Part shown: positions 1-8,633 of the stretch, in pieces | Layout of the letters: every line of letters starts with the position of its first letter | Position numbering within the stretch: position 1 is the first letter of the stretch | Origin: Deltaproteobacteria bacterium | Lineage (GTDB): Bacteria > Desulfobacterota > Dissulfuribacteria > Dissulfuribacterales > JALVPX01 | Length of the DNA: 60,595 nucleotides | NCBI GenBank assembly: GCA_027023445.1 | Contig: JALVVK010000020.1 | Location: forward strand, 1 to 60,595 | Direction of reading: 5' to 3' | Made by a program: the position numbers and the translations under genes | The notes under the pieces: model-generated | Databases searched by the model: none | Seen by the model: the letters and a program-made list of their open reading frames with translations, nothing else | Told to the model about the DNA's origin: nothing

Positions 1-109
1 TTGAAATTAACCTGCCACTTTAATCCGGCATCACGTACATCCCCAGGAGGATGATATACGGCCATCAACCCGGATTATGCGGACAGCAACTTTACAGAAT
101 CCGGGATCA
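1..109. other. intergenic edge with a degenerate family-A repeat
   Basis: No gene is seen. Bases 69-105 read as a short hairpin beginning CCCGGATTATGC and ending AATCCGGG, which are the ends of repeat family A (other copies at 3497, 53221 and 58765) with most of the middle missing. It lies just beyond the 3' end of mnmG and may act as a transcription end structure, although no T-run follows. Confidence 0.5.
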
Positions 110-1984
110 TCAATCCAGCCCCTTTTTCCTGAGATAAATCCTGAGAGCGGTTATGGCTGCCGGGGTAATGCCTGAAATCCTTGAGGCGCGCCCAAGAGAA
201 TCCGGCCTCTGCCGCGAGAGTTTCTCCCTTATTTCCGTGGAAAGGCCTGGTATGACGCTGTAATCAAGGTCGTAGGGGAGCCTTACCGACTCCCACCTTC
301 TTAACTGTTCCACTTCATGGCGCTGTCTTTCCATGTATCCATGATACTTGGTCTCCACCTCCACATGAGAGGCAACTTCCGCGGGCCAGTCTTTTAGTTC
401 ACAGAATCTCTCCGAAACCCGCTGAAAATCAATCTCGGGTCTTCTCAGCAGATGCTCCAGGGTTACGGGTTGCCTGATTGGAGTCGAGCCAATGGAACTG
501 AGCCACTGGTTTGTTTCATGGTCAGGATACAGACGAATGGAACGAACCGTCTCCATGGCCATTTCTATTCCCTGCCTTTTCTCCTCGAAACGCTGCCAGG
601 AATCATCCCTCACAAGGCCTATCTTTCTGCCCAGGGGACGCAGGCGGATGTCCGCGTTATCCTCACGAAGAAGAAGTCTGTACTCCGCCCTCGAGGTAAA
701 CATCCTGTAGGGTTCCCTGGTTCCCCTGGTAACCAGATCGTCAATAAGCACACCAATATACGCCTCAGACCTGCTGAGAATCACCGGATCCAGGTCCTGA
801 ACCTGTCTTGCCGCGTTGATGCCTGCCATAAGTCCCTGGGCGCCAGCCTCCTCGTAGCCCGACGTGCCATTGATCTGCCCGGCAAAATACAGGCCGCGCA
901 CCAGGTGAGTTTCAAGTGAGGGCCTTAGCTGCACCGGATCCGCGTAATCGTATTCTATGGCGTAACCAGGCCTCAATATGCGGGCATTCTCAAGCCCCCT
1001 GATGCTTCGCACCATGGCAAGCTGGACGTCAATGGGCAGACTCGTGGCAATGCCGTTTGGATATATTTCAACTGTATTCAAACCCTCAGGTTCCAGAAAA
1101 ATCTGATGCCGGGGCTTTTCTGAAAATCGATGCACCTTGTCCTCGATAGAGGGACAATACCGGGCGCCAACTCCCTCTATGACCCCTGTAAACAGAGGGG
1201 AACGATCCAGCCCGGACTTTATTATCCGGTGGGTGCGCTCATTGGTGTAGGTAATGTAACACGGGACCTGGGGCTGGCGGATTGGTACCGGATCAAAGGA
1301 AAATCCTCTTGGCTCGGCCTCTCCATGCTGGGCCTCAAGGCCTGAAAAATCAATGGAATCCCGGTGCAGTCTGGGTGTGGTGCCGGTCTTCAGCCTTCCA
1401 AGCTCGAATCCCAGCTCACGCAGCGAATTGGAAAGCCTGTTTGATGGCGGATCCCCGAGGCGGCCGGCAGGGAACCTGCAAAGCCCGATATGGATAAGCC
1501 CTGTCAGGAATGTACCGGTTGTGATTATCACTGTTCGCGATTGAATCTCCTCGCCCACAGTGGTTTCTATGCCCGTCACCCTGCCATCCCTAGCCAGTAT
1601 CCGGCCGGCCATGGCCTGATAGATGTCAAGCCGTTCCTGCCTCTCAACCACCTCCTTCATCCTGAGCCTGTAAAGCAGCATGTCCGCCTGGGCCCTTGAG
1701 GCCCTGACAGCGGGTCCCCTGGAGGTGTTAAGACTGCGGAACTGTATACCGGTCGCGTCTATATTTTTTGCCATTTCTCCACCAAGGGCATCGATCTCCC
1801 TTACGAGATGTCCCTTGGCAAGGCCGCCAATGGCAGGATTGCAACTCATGGCGGCAATACAGTCCAGGTTTATGGTGAGAAGGCACGTCTCGGCTCCGAG
1901 ACGCGCGGCGGCCAGCGCGGCCTCACATCCGGCATGCCCCGCGCCTATAACCAGCACATCATATTTTTTTGGATAAACCGACAT
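110..1984 (-). CDS. mnmG: tRNA uridine-5-carboxymethylaminomethyl(34) synthesis enzyme MnmG (GidA)
   Basis: MnmG is an FAD protein that works with MnmE to modify the wobble uridine of several tRNAs in the cytoplasm. The 624-residue product has the family's usual length. It opens with the dinucleotide-binding motif [17 protein letters not shown] and continues with the conserved blocks [20 protein letters not shown] and [18 protein letters not shown]; the C-terminal helical region that contacts MnmE and tRNA is present. An ATG at 1984 gives the usual start [10 protein letters not shown]. An in-frame TTG at 1999 would add five residues and overlap the mazG stop, so it is less likely. It follows mazG with an 11-base gap, so the two are probably co-transcribed. 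Identification is secure; only the start is open. Confidence 0.96.
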   Translation of the reverse strand: MSVYPKKYDVLVIGAGHAGCEAALAAARLGAETCLLTINLDCIAAMSCNPAIGGLAKGHLVREIDALGGEMAKNIDATGIQFRSLNTSRGPAVRASRAQADMLLYRLRMKEVVERQERLDIYQAMAGRILARDGRVTGIETTVGEEIQSRTVIITTGTFLTGLIHIGLCRFPAGRLGDPPSNRLSNSLRELGFELGRLKTGTTPRLHRDSIDFSGLEAQHGEAEPRGFSFDPVPIRQPQVPCYITYTNERTHRIIKSGLDRSPLFTGVIEGVGARYCPSIEDKVHRFSEKPRHQIFLEPEGLNTVEIYPNGIATSLPIDVQLAMVRSIRGLENARILRPGYAIEYDYADPVQLRPSLETHLVRGLYFAGQINGTSGYEEAGAQGLMAGINAARQVQDLDPVILSRSEAYIGVLIDDLVTRGTREPYRMFTSRAEYRLLLREDNADIRLRPLGRKIGLVRDDSWQRFEEKRQGIEMAMETVRSIRLYPDHETNQWLSSIGSTPIRQPVTLEHLLRRPEIDFQRVSERFCELKDWPAEVASHVEVETKYHGYMERQRHEVEQLRRWESVRLPYDLDYSVIPGLSTEIREKLSRQRPDSLGRASRISGITPAAITALRIYLRKKGLD

Positions 1985-1995
1985 ATGAAAAAATA

Positions 1996-2787
1996 TCAAC
2001 CATCTTCATTCTTGGCATGTTCCCATGCGCTGTTCATCTCGTCCAGGGAACAGGACGCAAGGTCCCTGTCCTCACGGGCAAAGCCCCTCTCCATTGCGTG
2101 GAATCTGCGCACAAAACGGTTATTGGTCTCCTGGAGGGTCTCTTCCGGGTTGATCCCCAGTTTTCTGGCAAAGTTGGCAAGGGTAAAAAGCAGGTCTCCG
2201 ATCTCCATGCCAACGGCATCCTTCTGATCCCGCTTCAGGGCATCCCGAAGTTCTTCCGTCTCTTCATTCAATTTTTCAAGAACGTCCCTGGCCTCCTCCC
2301 AGTCAAAACCGACCCTTGAGGCGCGCTCTCCCAGCCTGAAGGCCCGCTGCAACGCGGGCATGGACCTGGGAAGGTTGCCGAGAACACTGTGTTCTTCACC
2401 CTTGTCAGCCGCCTCCCTGGACTTGATGGCCTGCCAGTTTTTTATCACGTCATCAGTGCCCGAAATCTTGAGCCCTGCAAAAATATGGGGATGCCGCCGG
2501 ACCATCTTTTCCGCCGCCCCCCTGAGCACATCCTGCAAGTCAAATTTACCCTGCTCCTCATACATGCTGCACACAAAAAGAAGCATGAATAAAAGATCCC
2601 CCAGTTCCTCGGCCACCTTTGAGGCGTTCTCCTGATCTATGGCGTCCAGCAGCTCATATGCCTCTTCCACTATATATTTTTTGACGGAAAAAGGCGTCTG
2701 CTCACGATCCCAGGGGCAGCCGTCAGGTGCCCTGAGCCTGCTTATGATGTCCCTCAACTCGGGAACAGTTCCATTGATTTTTTTCAT
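1996..2787 (-). CDS. mazG: nucleoside triphosphate pyrophosphohydrolase MazG
   Basis: MazG hydrolyses NTPs to NMP and pyrophosphate and cleans the nucleotide pool. The 263-residue protein has the typical two-domain form. The first domain carries the start motif [14 protein letters not shown] and the metal-binding helix [10 protein letters not shown] followed by EELGDLL. The second repeats the fold with [10 protein letters not shown] and EIGDLLFTL near residues 185-225. A good ribosome site (AAAGGGG) precedes the ATG. Despite the name, this is the housekeeping enzyme and not part of a toxin-antitoxin locus. It sits immediately upstream of mnmG on the same strand. Confidence 0.95.
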   Translation of the reverse strand: MKKINGTVPELRDIISRLRAPDGCPWDREQTPFSVKKYIVEEAYELLDAIDQENASKVAEELGDLLFMLLFVCSMYEEQGKFDLQDVLRGAAEKMVRRHPHIFAGLKISGTDDVIKNWQAIKSREAADKGEEHSVLGNLPRSMPALQRAFRLGERASRVGFDWEEARDVLEKLNEETEELRDALKRDQKDAVGMEIGDLLFTLANFARKLGINPEETLQETNNRFVRRFHAMERGFAREDRDLASCSLDEMNSAWEHAKNEDG

Positions 2788-2828
2788 AATAAACCCCTTT
2801 TGAATGATGACGGATATTAAACATTACA

Positions 2829-2886
2829 CCCGGATTATGCACCTGCCAATTTCGACCTTATTTTCCATTTTCCATGAAATTGGCAG
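2829..2886. repeat. partial family-A repeat plus 11-bp inverted repeat
   Basis: CCCGGATTATGCA at 2829-2841 is identical to the left end of the family-A elements. It is followed by CTGCCAATTTC (2843-2853), which is repeated in inverted form as GAAATTGGCAG (2876-2886). The rest of the A element is absent. The stretch lies between the divergent mazG and flaG genes, so it overlaps their promoter region. Confidence 0.5.
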
Positions 2887-3006
2887 TCCCTTGTTGTCTC
2901 AATCAGGCCAACAAATTTATCAAGGGTACAATTTTAAACCTGTCTGTTATTCCTGGCGATAAGTAAAACAGAAGAAGTTTATTTAATTACAGCAGGGAGG
3001 CTACAA

Positions 3007-3411
3007 ATGGATAGTAAAGGCATGGAATTCCCAGGTTTGAGTCCCCAGCTGCCACCTCAAATCAATATGGGAAGGCAATCTGTATCCGTAGTAAAACCAG
3101 TGGAAAAGACAGAAGGCGGAAGGCTGAAATCGGTCCTGGAACGCAACAGGGAGCCCGCCTTTAATCAGGACAAACCCAAAGGCACCAATGACGAGGAATC
3201 CGCCAGACTTGCGGCCGAATTACTGGCCCAGGAGGTTTCCGATTCATCCCGATTTGAAATTTCATGGGCGGTTAACGACAAAACAGGCACCCTGTTTGTT
3301 GAAGTTAAAGACAAAAATACAGGCGAGGTTCTCCGCCAGATCCCACCGAACGATATTCTAAATGAGGGGCGTTCGGACCTGTCCGGCATACTGCTGGACA
3401 AAACCGCGTAA
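3007..3411 (+). CDS. flaG: FlaG-family flagellar protein
   Basis: The 134-residue product ends with a FlaG domain: FEISWAVNDKTGTLFVEVKD followed by NTGEVLRQIPPNDIL, a close fit to the family signature in which a conserved 'GEV(I/L)RQIPP' closes the fold. The first 80 residues are low in complexity and charged, as in other members. FlaG influences filament length or hook-filament assembly in polar flagella. A ribosome site (AGGGAGG) lies seven bases before the ATG. No other flagellar gene is in the window, so it is an isolated copy, and the neighbours say nothing about its role. It is transcribed away from mazG. Confidence 0.8.
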   Translation: MDSKGMEFPGLSPQLPPQINMGRQSVSVVKPVEKTEGGRLKSVLERNREPAFNQDKPKGTNDEESARLAAELLAQEVSDSSRFEISWAVNDKTGTLFVEVKDKNTGEVLRQIPPNDILNEGRSDLSGILLDKTA

Positions 3412-3496
3412 CCCGTCCAGAACCTGTCAGGCCTGGCCATCCTGATATCTGCTTAATGCCTGTCCCGCCCTACAGCAGAACTTCGTTCAGGATTAT

Positions 3497-3582
3497 CCCG
3501 GATTATGCGTCTCGCAAATTTACCGAAGACGCAAGGCGGAGGGCACACATATTTCAGGCAGTTGAAGCGCATAATCTGGATT
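3497..3582. repeat. family-A interspersed repeat, copy A3
   Basis: The 86-bp element starts CCCGGATTATGCG and ends CGCATAATCTGGATT, so the ends pair. The interior (CTCGCAAATTTACCGAAGACG then CAAGGCGGAGGGCACAC) closely matches the copies at 53221-53313 and, inverted, at 58765-58873. It fills the gap between the convergent flaG and M23 peptidase genes, where it could form a hairpin in both transcripts. Confidence 0.75.
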
Positions 3583-3606
3583 AAAGCTCCAAGGCGGAAA
3601 TCATCT

Positions 3607-4548
3607 TTAGGGGGTGCCTTTGCACCCCAGAAGCTTCATGAACAACTCGGGATCCAGACGGGTCCCCAGCAGGCTGATTCCCCAGTGAAGGTGAGCACCC
3701 GTAGCCCTTCCCGTTTTCCCGGACAGACCAAGTATCTCCCCTCGTTTGACCATTGTCCCCTGCTTAATCCGAACCTCTGAAAGATGGGCATACAGGGTAT
3801 AAAGCCCGCATCCATGATCAACCACCATAGTCCATCCACTGAGATAACAGTTTCTCACGAGGGCCACCCTGCCCGAATTGGCGGATCTTACAGGCGTGCC
3901 CTCAGGGGCACGGAGATCCACTCCTGAATGCGGACTCCGGGGCTGCCCGTTGAATATCCGCCTGAGCCCAAAGGGACTAAGAATCCTGGAATTAACCGGC
4001 CAGACAAAAGAAGACTTCCAGTATCGGCGCGGGGTAACCATGTTACAGACCTTTTGAACCGCATGTTGATCCTCCCGCACCTTTTTTAATATCCGGGGCG
4101 GGAACTCTACCATTTTACGGGCCACCACCAGCCTTTCTTCGGGAAACTTCCTGTATTTTACGTCAACGGAAATGGTACTGACATTCAGGCCTTCAGGCCC
4201 GCCCCACCTTATGATAAGCGCATGCCGGCCCGGAGTTACCGAAAGCCCGGCACCCAGGATCGCCTCAAAACCCTTATGCTTCTCCCTGGGGAAAAAGGGA
4301 ATCTCCCTGCCGAGAAACGAGATTCCCTGTAGCCAGGTCCCGGACGGAAGCACCACATCCAGGAGAGCCAGGCCTCCCAGAGGAATGGTCCTGGGAGTAA
4401 GGGACATAACGGGTTCCTTGTTGGATATGGACGCCATAGACATGGACGTCAGGGAAACCAGAAGCAAGAAAAAACAGGCGGCCATCAACAAGACACATGG
4501 CGTACGTGAAGCTGATATCTGATTAATTTTATATGAAATCAAACACAT
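3607..4548 (-). CDS. M23-family metallopeptidase (LytM-type), exported
   Basis: This is a predicted zinc endopeptidase acting on peptidoglycan cross-bridges outside the inner membrane. The 313-residue form has an N-terminal hydrophobic segment (about residues 19-33), an Ig-like middle region (about 48-135) and a C-terminal M23 domain. The zinc and catalytic residues are visible: HSGVDL (H207, D211), the LYAHLS histidine at 255 and HLHWG (H286, H288). ATG at 4548 places the signal segment near the N terminus; an in-frame TTG at 4599, just after the xseA stop with AAGGGTGG before it, would add 17 residues and cannot be excluded. It follows xseA closely, an order met in other deltaproteobacteria. 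No coiled coil is seen, so it is not an EnvC-like activator. Confidence 0.88.
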   Translation of the reverse strand: MCLISYKINQISASRTPCVLLMAACFFLLLVSLTSMSMASISNKEPVMSLTPRTIPLGGLALLDVVLPSGTWLQGISFLGREIPFFPREKHKGFEAILGAGLSVTPGRHALIIRWGGPEGLNVSTISVDVKYRKFPEERLVVARKMVEFPPRILKKVREDQHAVQKVCNMVTPRRYWKSSFVWPVNSRILSPFGLRRIFNGQPRSPHSGVDLRAPEGTPVRSANSGRVALVRNCYLSGWTMVVDHGCGLYTLYAHLSEVRIKQGTMVKRGEILGLSGKTGRATGAHLHWGISLLGTRLDPELFMKLLGCKGTP

Positions 4549-4605
4549 GCCAGACGTCCATAAACAAACGAATTTTACCTGCAAATCACCATTTATCAAC
4601 CACCC

Positions 4606-6006
4606 TTACCCGGTGGATTTTACCTCGCATTCAATATACCCCCTGGCGGGTCTGACTGTAATCCGGTCCCCGGGCCGGACATCCTCCGAGGAACTGACAA
4701 GTTTTTTGTCTTCCGTATATACAAGGCTGTATCCCCGGGCCAGTATCCCGAGAGGGCTGACCGCGTCCAGGGAAGCGCACGTGTTACCCAGGCGTGAACG
4801 TCTCCTCTCAAGATAAATTCCGGCGGCCCGTTCAAACCGGGAATGCTTCTCCGACAGGTCCTTTCGGGCCAATCTTACCATGGTGCCGGGATGGTGCCTT
4901 GAAAGCACCTGCTCGGCATATGAAATCTTTTGCCTTTCCGAGGTAAGCCTGGCGGAAAGCAGGCGCGTCAGTTCTGAATTAAGCTCATCCGTTCTGAGCC
5001 GCCTGTCCGCAAGTCTTCGCCTTGGGTCAACAAGTCCGGCCCGCAGAGCCTGGAGCCTGTGCCTCTGATTGGAGAGGGTTCTTGAAATCAGCAGGCGGAG
5101 ATGTTGCACCATATCTTCCATCCGGCCTGAAAGAACCTTTTGGTCGGGCACGACAAGCTGCGCTGCGGCAGTGGGAGTGGCCGCCCTTAAATCCGAGACA
5201 AAATCCGAGATGGTAAAATCGATCTCATGGCCTATGGCAGAAACCACGGGATATGGAAAATCAAAGATTCTCCTGGCCAGCCCCTCATGGTTAAAGGCCC
5301 ACAGGTCCTCCATGGAGCCTCCTCCCCTGGTGATTACCACCACGTCTTCCGCGCGTGCGGTCAATTCTATGAGATCCAGGGCATTGATGATGTCCCACGG
5401 GGCCTCTTCTCCCTGGACCCTGACCGGGCAGAGGACCATGCGCACCCCTGGAAATCTTGCGCGCGCCGTACGGATAAAGTCCCTCACAGCCGCCCCGGTA
5501 GGAGAAGTAACCACAAAGATCCTGCCCGGTAAAAAGGGAATCGCTTTTTTATGGCTCCGGTCAAACAGCCCTTCGGCCTGAAGCCTTGTCTTCAGCTGCT
5601 CAAAGGCAAGCCTGAGAGCACCCTCACCCACCGGCTCCACGGATTCAACAATAAGCTGAAGGTCACCCCTGCCGGGATAAATATTTATTCGTCCCAGACA
5701 CAGGACTTCTTGCCCTTCTTCAAGCTCAAAGACAAGGCGACGCGCCTGAAACCTGAAAAGCACCGCCCTTACCTGGGACTCCGCGTCCTTCAGCAGAAAA
5801 TAAAGATGACCTGAAGAAGGACGGCGCAGGCTGGAAACCTCTCCCCGCACCCATATACTGGAAAAATCAATGTCAATCCGGCCCTGGAGGGCATCCAGAA
5901 GGCCGCTCACCCCGTAAACAAATTTTTCCCCGGCCCTTCCGGGCACGGCATCCGGCCCGGTTTCTTCAAGTACCCTTGATGGGAATAAATCATCCAGATT
6001 TGTCAT
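4606..6006 (-). CDS. xseA: exodeoxyribonuclease VII large subunit
   Basis: XseA is the catalytic subunit of ExoVII, which degrades single-stranded DNA to oligonucleotides. The 466-residue protein has an N-terminal OB fold (IWVRGEVSSLRRPSSGHLYF, about residues 50-70) and the catalytic core with VVTSPTGAAVRDF, TRGGGSMEDLWAFN and SAIGHEIDFTISDFV followed by LRAATPTAAAQL. A long helical region (about 300-400) and a C-terminal barrel-like segment complete it. The small subunit gene xseB is not in the window, although it often lies just downstream; here the M23 peptidase takes that place. Transcription runs leftward into the peptidase gene. Confidence 0.96.
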   Translation of the reverse strand: MTNLDDLFPSRVLEETGPDAVPGRAGEKFVYGVSGLLDALQGRIDIDFSSIWVRGEVSSLRRPSSGHLYFLLKDAESQVRAVLFRFQARRLVFELEEGQEVLCLGRINIYPGRGDLQLIVESVEPVGEGALRLAFEQLKTRLQAEGLFDRSHKKAIPFLPGRIFVVTSPTGAAVRDFIRTARARFPGVRMVLCPVRVQGEEAPWDIINALDLIELTARAEDVVVITRGGGSMEDLWAFNHEGLARRIFDFPYPVVSAIGHEIDFTISDFVSDLRAATPTAAAQLVVPDQKVLSGRMEDMVQHLRLLISRTLSNQRHRLQALRAGLVDPRRRLADRRLRTDELNSELTRLLSARLTSERQKISYAEQVLSRHHPGTMVRLARKDLSEKHSRFERAAGIYLERRRSRLGNTCASLDAVSPLGILARGYSLVYTEDKKLVSSSEDVRPGDRITVRPARGYIECEVKSTG

Positions 6007-6508
6007 ACCATGAATATATTGCCTGTTGGTGATGGAGGCAAACTTAAAACACCCGGGAGGCTACCTGGTTTTTCGTGCATCCTTCTGACAGATGTGCGGC
6101 AGACCCGAAAAAATCACAGCAGACGCCCAGAAAAAAGAACCTTGATTCCACTTTGAACACTTATTTTAATCCCGTCCCTGAGGGTAGCCAATGGAAGCGT
6201 TTTTGGGTAATGTAAAATTTGTTTGTGAAACTAAGGAGAAGGCAGGAAAACCGTTAGATGCCTTCATTAGAATTAAACTGCGGTCCGAGAAGTTTTATGA
6301 GACAAATTATCTCAACATTCAACGAAATGCGACGTGATATCAGACGATATTGAGCAATGCGGATTGATCTGTTTTCTTGGTAGAGGCACCATAGGCGTTG
6401 CCATGCCGAATCAAATACCCCAATAGGTTCTGGATCTGTCATTTTACCTTGAATGAACATTTATATAAGACTCATTTCTGATTATTGCACTTAATAGGGA
6501 CTTTAGCC
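6007..6508. other. 500-bp divergent gap, no gene recognised
   Basis: This separates xseA (minus) from the sugar cluster (plus) and must hold the promoters of both. The right half is AT-rich. One short plus-strand frame (6191-6334, 47 codons) and one minus-strand frame (6254-6460, 68 codons) are open, but neither resembles a family I know nor has a convincing ribosome site. No repeat of family A or B is seen here. Confidence 0.5.
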
Positions 6509-7285
6509 ATGAAGGTAGTAATTCTTGCGGGAGGTTTTGGTACCAGAATAAGCGAAGAATCGCATTTAAGGCCAAAACCGATGATAGAGATAGGCGGACG
6601 CCCCATACTCTGGCATATCATGAAAATTTATTCTCATTTCGGCTTCAATGATTTTATTATTTGCCTGGGATATAAAGGATACTACATCAAAGAATATTTT
6701 GCGCATTATTTCCTTCATGAATCTGACATCACCTTTGATTTCAGGAATGGAAACCACCAGATCATTCATAATCATAAGGCCGAGCCCTGGCGGGTAACCT
6801 TGGTAGATACTGGTCTCAATACTATGACTGGCGGCCGTGTCAAACGAATCCAGCCATACATAGATAATAAAACCTTCATGTTGACATATGGTGATGGGGT
6901 AGGAGACATAAACATTAAGAAGCTTGTCAGCTTCCATATGAACCACGGCAAACTTGCCACGGTAACATCAACGCAGCCAAGCGGCAGATTTGGCGCATTA
7001 AAATTCGGCAATGATAATCATGTAAAATCCTTTCAAGAAAAACCAGAGGGTGACGGAGGCTGGATCAACGCCGGTTTCTTTGTCATGGAGCCGGAAATCT
7101 TCAACTATATTGAAGGAGATTCAACGGTTCTTGAAAAAGGGCCCCTGGAAAACTTGGCCCGTGACGGGCAACTGGTAGCATACAGGCATCGCAGATTCTG
7201 GCAACCAATGGATACGCTGAGGGATAAAAGAATACTTGAAGATCTTTGGGGGTCAGGAAATGCTCCATGGAAGATCTGGGAATAG
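6509..7285 (+). CDS. rfbF: glucose-1-phosphate cytidylyltransferase
   Basis: RfbF makes CDP-glucose from glucose-1-phosphate and CTP, the first step toward CDP-3,6-dideoxyhexoses. The 258-residue protein starts with the nucleotidyltransferase motif MKVVILAGGFGTRISEES and has RPKPMIEIGGRPILWHIM, FMLTYGDGVGD (metal-binding Asp) and FQEKPEGDGGWINAGFFV; all are characteristic of this enzyme rather than RmlA. ATG at 6509 gives the canonical start; the upstream TTG at 6485 would add eight unrelated residues. It begins the plus-strand sugar cluster and lies 26 bases before rfbG. Confidence 0.95.
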   Translation: MKVVILAGGFGTRISEESHLRPKPMIEIGGRPILWHIMKIYSHFGFNDFIICLGYKGYYIKEYFAHYFLHESDITFDFRNGNHQIIHNHKAEPWRVTLVDTGLNTMTGGRVKRIQPYIDNKTFMLTYGDGVGDINIKKLVSFHMNHGKLATVTSTQPSGRFGALKFGNDNHVKSFQEKPEGDGGWINAGFFVMEPEIFNYIEGDSTVLEKGPLENLARDGQLVAYRHRRFWQPMDTLRDKRILEDLWGSGNAPWKIWE

Positions 7286-7311
7286 TCCCTTGCAAGCCGA
7301 ACACCATATAT

Positions 7312-8394
7312 ATGTTTGACATTTTTTTCAAAAACAGGCGTATTTTCATTACAGGACACACAGGATTTAAAGGATCCTGGCTATGCCTGTGGCTGCAGAG
7401 ACTGGGCGCAAAAATTACCGGTTATGCCTTGGAACCACCAACTGAACCCAACCTTTTTGATCTATGCAATATTAGTCAATTTATCGATTCCATACATGGG
7501 GATGTCAGAAACCAAAAGACGTTACAAACCGCCATGGAATACGCCGAGCCCGAGATTGTCATCCATATGGCTGCCCAACCATTGGTACGTAATTCATACA
7601 AAAAACCTGTAGAAACCTATGAAATCAATGTGATGGGAACGATTAATCTCTTTGAGGCCGTCCGGCAGGTTGACGGCATCAGGGCCGTCATTAATGTCAC
7701 CACCGACAAGGTCTATGAAAACAAAGAATGGATCTGGGGCTACCGGGAGAATGAACCACTTGGCGGTTATGATCCTTATTCGAGCAGTAAAGCCTGTTCA
7801 GAACTGGTTACTTCCGCCTACCGAAATTCTTTTTTCAACCCACTCAAATATAATGATCATGGAGTGGCAGTGGCAAGCGTCCGGGCAGGCAATGTTATCG
7901 GCGGGGGCGACTGGGGGACAGACCGGCTCATACCCGACTGTGTCCGCTCACTCCTGACAAATCAGCCTGTTATGATCAGGAATCCCGATGCGGTAAGGCC
8001 CTGGCAGCATGTCCTTGAGCCCCTGCGAGGATACCTGATGCTGGCACAAAAAATGTGTGAAGAAGGACCGCGCTATTCACAGGCGTGGAACTTCGGCCCG
8101 TACGAATCTGACGCCAGACCCGTCAAATGGATAACCCAGAGAATTTGCTCCCTGTGGGGCAGTGATTCATCATACAATATTGATCCGGGCAATCACCCTC
8201 ACGAGGCCACCTATCTGAAACTGGACTGTTCAAAGGCTGCCAAAGAGTTAGGTTGGCGCCCCATATGGACCCTGGATGAGGCATTGAAGAAAATCATAGA
8301 ATGGACACTGGCCTATCAGAACGGGGAGGACTTGAGAGAGATCTGTTTAAAGCAGATCATGGAATACATGGCAGCCTGGAACCGCCAAGCATGA
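7312..8394 (+). CDS. rfbG: CDP-glucose 4,6-dehydratase
   Basis: RfbG converts CDP-glucose into CDP-4-keto-6-deoxyglucose. The 360-residue SDR enzyme carries the NAD-binding motif TGHTGFKGSWL, the family block HMAAQPLVRNSYKKPVETY, and the catalytic tyrosine and lysine in YDPYSSSKACSE. AGNVIGGGDWGTDRLIPDCV and RPWQHVLEPL are typical of the CDP-glucose enzyme. ATG at 7312 gives the normal N terminus (MFDIFFKNRRIFITG); earlier in-frame starts overlap the end of rfbF. The product feeds the RfbH-type dehydrase encoded next but one. Confidence 0.95.
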   Translation: MFDIFFKNRRIFITGHTGFKGSWLCLWLQRLGAKITGYALEPPTEPNLFDLCNISQFIDSIHGDVRNQKTLQTAMEYAEPEIVIHMAAQPLVRNSYKKPVETYEINVMGTINLFEAVRQVDGIRAVINVTTDKVYENKEWIWGYRENEPLGGYDPYSSSKACSELVTSAYRNSFFNPLKYNDHGVAVASVRAGNVIGGGDWGTDRLIPDCVRSLLTNQPVMIRNPDAVRPWQHVLEPLRGYLMLAQKMCEEGPRYSQAWNFGPYESDARPVKWITQRICSLWGSDSSYNIDPGNHPHEATYLKLDCSKAAKELGWRPIWTLDEALKKIIEWTLAYQNGEDLREICLKQIMEYMAAWNRQA

Positions 8395-8417
8395 GCCACG
8401 AAGACCGGAGATGTTCT

Positions 8418-8633
8418 ATGCAGGTAATAAAAAAAATAGTGAAACGGGAAAGCATAAAATCTGTTTTCATTCCGGAAGAATTTGGTGACCAAGTGGAAAT
8501 TATCATATTGCCTGCTGGGGATAAAACAGCCATCTCTTCTGATCCTGATAAGTTAATGACGTCCGAAGAAATAACCGGCTTTGCGTCCAAGGTGTTGGCA
8601 AGCGAAAGCGAAAATGTATGGGATGAAATCTAA
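8418..8633 (+). CDS. antitoxin-like small protein (partner of the MazF-like domain)
   Basis: The 71-residue product starts MQVIKKIVKRESIKSVFIPE and has VEIIILPAGDK, the pattern of small antitoxins whose N-terminal half forms a short beta fold ('IPEEF..kEVEIIILP'), followed by an acidic C-terminal tail ending in VWDEI. It overlaps the start of the toxin-RfbH gene by 11 bases, the spacing usual between antitoxin and toxin. It lies only 23 bases after rfbG inside a sugar operon. Role inferred: it would bind and neutralise the MazF-like domain of the next protein and perhaps repress an internal promoter. The match is by pattern only; I cannot name the family with certainty. Confidence 0.7.
   Translation: MQVIKKIVKRESIKSVFIPEEFGDQVEIIILPAGDKTAISSDPDKLMTSEEITGFASKVLASESENVWDEI

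Noticed and set aside
1996-2787. mazG as part of a toxin-antitoxin locus
   Set aside because: The protein is the two-domain housekeeping pyrophosphohydrolase with mnmG beside it; no mazE or mazF is adjacent. The toxin-like domain at 8623 is a different family.
6191-6460. Short frames on both strands (47 and 68 codons) before rfbF
   Set aside because: No good ribosome site, no recognised motif, and they overlap each other.
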